Source: Candidatus Komeilibacteria bacterium (GTDB taxonomy: Bacteria > Patescibacteriota > Patescibacteriia > UBA1558). From it: DNA of 7,399 nt. Positions 6,983-7,399 of the stretch are shown here, one piece after another; position 1 is the first letter of the stretch, and the number at the start of each line of letters is the position of its first letter. The notes under the pieces are model-generated. The model was not told the DNA's origin and did no database searches. It saw nothing but the letters and a program-made list of their open reading frames with translations. Made by a program: the position numbers and the translations under genes. The stretch lies in the NCBI GenBank assembly GCA_024654345.1, contig JANLIN010000074.1:1-7399 (forward strand), read 5' to 3'.

Positions 6983-7031
6983 TGCGAAATGATAGTTAAG
7001 TGTTTCGTGATTGGTTTATCGACTACCACAC
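6983..7031. repeat. Linker B, copy 1
   Basis: This stretch joins cores 2 and 3. Its first half is similar to linker A (both run TGC, AAAT, AGTT, then TGATTGGT), but its second half is different (TTATCGACTACCACAC). TTCGTG (7004-7009) can pair with CACGAA (7029-7034), and GGT (7013-7015) with ACC (7025-7027), a fold that again uses the start of the next core. Confidence 0.75.
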
Positions 7032-7088
7032 GAATACTGCGAAGCTACGAACAAATACGAAACTACGAACGCTTCGATAGTCGCATTC
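7032..7088. repeat. Palindromic core 3, expanded by 18 bases
   Basis: Outer arm GAATAC (7032-7037) faces GCATTC (7083-7088), one mismatch. Inner arms CGAAGC (7040-7045) and GCTTCG (7071-7076) are intact, but the loop has grown from 7 to 25 bases by an 18-base insertion (7053-7070) built from imperfect copies of the loop sequence (AAATACGAAACTACGAAC). Confidence 0.85.
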
Positions 7089-7137
7089 TGCAAAATAACA
7101 GTTTAATGATTCTTGATTGGTGGAGGGATTTGCAATC
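7089..7137. repeat. Linker A, copy 2
   Basis: It joins cores 3 and 4 and is identical base for base to the copy at 6895-6943. The identity continues on both sides, with 96 bases carrying a single change when 6869-6964 is compared with 7063-7158, which points to a recent duplication of the A-B block. Confidence 0.8.
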
Positions 7138-7194
7138 GAATACTGCGAAGCTACGAACAAATACGAAGCTACGAACTCTTCGATAGTCGTATTT
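7138..7194. repeat. Palindromic core 4, expanded by 18 bases with duplicated inner arm
   Basis: Outer arm GAATAC (7138-7143) faces GTATTT (7189-7194). CGAAGC occurs twice, at 7146-7151 and 7164-7169, because a 13-base segment (CGAAGCTACGAAC) is repeated 18 bases apart. The right inner arm is TCTTCG (7177-7182), one change from GCTTCG, so both stems are slightly weaker than in core 2. Confidence 0.85.
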
Positions 7195-7243
7195 CGCGGA
7201 ATAATAGTTAAGTGTTTCGTGATTGGTTTATCGACTACCACAC
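7195..7243. repeat. Linker B, copy 2
   Basis: It joins cores 4 and 5. It is identical to the copy at 6983-7031 from 7204 onward but carries several changes in its first nine bases (CGCGGAATA here). The fold-back arms TTCGTG with CACGAA and GGT with ACC are fully conserved. Confidence 0.8.
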
Positions 7244-7283
7244 GAATACTGCGAAGCTACGAACGCTTCGATAGGCGGAGTAT
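7244..7283. repeat. Palindromic core 5 (array end, right outer arm degenerate)
   Basis: GAATAC (7244-7249), CGAAGC (7252-7257), the 7-base loop and GCTTCG (7265-7270) match core 2, but after ATAG the sequence diverges into GCGGAGTATG, leaving only a remnant of the right outer arm. On the minus strand this is the first hairpin met about 33 bases after the stop codon at 7303. It has no T-run behind it, so it is not a classic rho-independent terminator. Confidence 0.75.
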
Positions 7284-7302
7284 GCTGAATTGTGGTTGAA
7301 GT

Positions 7303-7399
7303 CTAAACAACCTCCAAAGCATATTTCCGAAACCTCTTCCGATCCATTGACTCTTTTATAAGCGTCTCCAGTTCGGACTTATCAATCAACAGGTCTTCC
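7303..7399 (-). CDS. 3' end of an unrecognised protein gene (cut by window edge)
   Basis: The minus-strand frame entering at 7398 stays open for 31 codons and ends with TAG at 7305-7303. The visible C-terminus runs EDLLIDKSELETLIKES then MDRKRFRKYALEVV: charged, probably helical, without cysteines, membrane segment or a motif that I recognise. It faces the same way as the glyS cluster, but the repeat array and a promoter lie between, so it is likely a separate transcription unit. Base composition looks less AT-rich than the nearby promoter stretch. With so little visible, even its coding status is only probable and no function is proposed. Confidence 0.5.
   Translation of the reverse strand, partial: EDLLIDKSELETLIKESMDRKRFRKYALEVV

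Larger units (their letters stand above)
6852..7290. repeat. Composite array of five palindromic cores with alternating linkers A-B-A-B
   Basis: Five copies of a hairpin-forming core are joined by two linker types in strict alternation. The inner left arm CGAAGC starts at 6864, 6952, 7040, 7146 and 7252, so spacings are 88, 88, 106 and 106; the longer ones contain an 18-base insertion in the preceding core. The basic unit is therefore 88 bases, and core plus linker A plus core plus linker B form a higher-order unit of 176 (212 in the expanded copy). The A region is identical over 74 bases between 6891-6964 and 7085-7158. The B region is identical over 61 bases between 6992-7052 and 7204-7264. 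Linkers A and B are themselves related in their first half and unrelated in their second half. This is not a CRISPR: the intervening sequences are repeated rather than unique. No transposase gene, terminal inverted repeats or target duplication is seen. Function is unknown. Confidence 0.9.
6792..7302. other. Gene-free intergenic spacer of about 510 bases
   Basis: No credible gene was found here. The glyS-proximal end (6792-6851) is AT-rich and holds the promoter. From about 6852 to 7290 it is nearly all palindromic repeat units. Short open frames of 60-90 codons run through the repeats on both strands, but they follow the repeat sequence, have no ribosome site, and the 88-bp unit is not a multiple of three, so frame is lost from one unit to the next. 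Confidence 0.8.

Noticed and set aside
7053..7070. Site-specific recombination or attachment site in the palindromes (lox or dif-like)
   Set aside because: The arms are short, the loop varies from 7 to 25 bases, there are five tandem copies, and no integrase gene is in view.
6858..7283. CRISPR array (regular repeats separated by similar-sized spacers)
   Set aside because: The intervening sequences are not unique: they alternate between two types and recur almost unchanged. The spacing is 88-106 bases and no cas gene is near.
6799..7299. Open frames of 60-87 codons on both strands through the repeats (for example 7023-7241 minus, starting MVVDKPITKHL)
   Set aside because: They mirror the repeat units, occur on both strands at once, have no ribosome site, and the 88-base period breaks frame between units.

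Overview
The window is a bacterial chromosome segment carrying seven tightly packed protein genes, all on the minus strand. A long, gene-free, repeat-rich spacer follows, and then the 3' end of another minus-strand gene. The organism is a bacterium using the standard code: every gene stops at TAA or TAG and none reads through TGA. The proteins are compact (MetRS without a C-terminal tRNA-binding domain, RsmI without its usual C-terminal extension). Most genes lack a visible Shine-Dalgarno sequence. This style would fit a small-genome lineage such as Patescibacteria/CPR, but that placement is an inference and not proven here.

Layout in transcription order (right to left). At 7303-7399 lies the last 31 codons of an unrecognised gene. 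At about 6852-7290 is an array of five related palindromic cores joined by two alternating linker types (A-B-A-B). At 6829-6857 is a good sigma70-type promoter (TTGATT, 17 bp, TATAAT) whose -35 box sits on the very edge of the array. Then come glyS (glycyl-tRNA synthetase, 5403-6791), an M16 zinc peptidase (4100-5380), an AI-2E family permease (3078-4094), rsmI (16S rRNA 2'-O-methyltransferase, 2373-3050), metG (methionyl-tRNA synthetase, 926-2347), a CvpA family membrane protein (391-903) and a TatD family metallo-hydrolase that runs off the left edge (1-388). Gaps between the seven genes are only 2 to 27 bases, so they probably form one operon read from the promoter at 6829-6857.

The operon is translation-centred: two aminoacyl-tRNA synthetases and an rRNA methyltransferase, mixed with membrane and proteolysis genes. 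The order rsmI, metG, tatD recalls the rsmI-metS-tatD neighbourhood of Bacillus subtilis, here with a cvpA gene between metG and tatD. The genes themselves are ordinary housekeeping genes. The part most worth a second look is the repeat array: its two-level organisation, the recent 18-bp expansions inside two cores, and linkers that differ in sequence but appear to keep the ability to fold.
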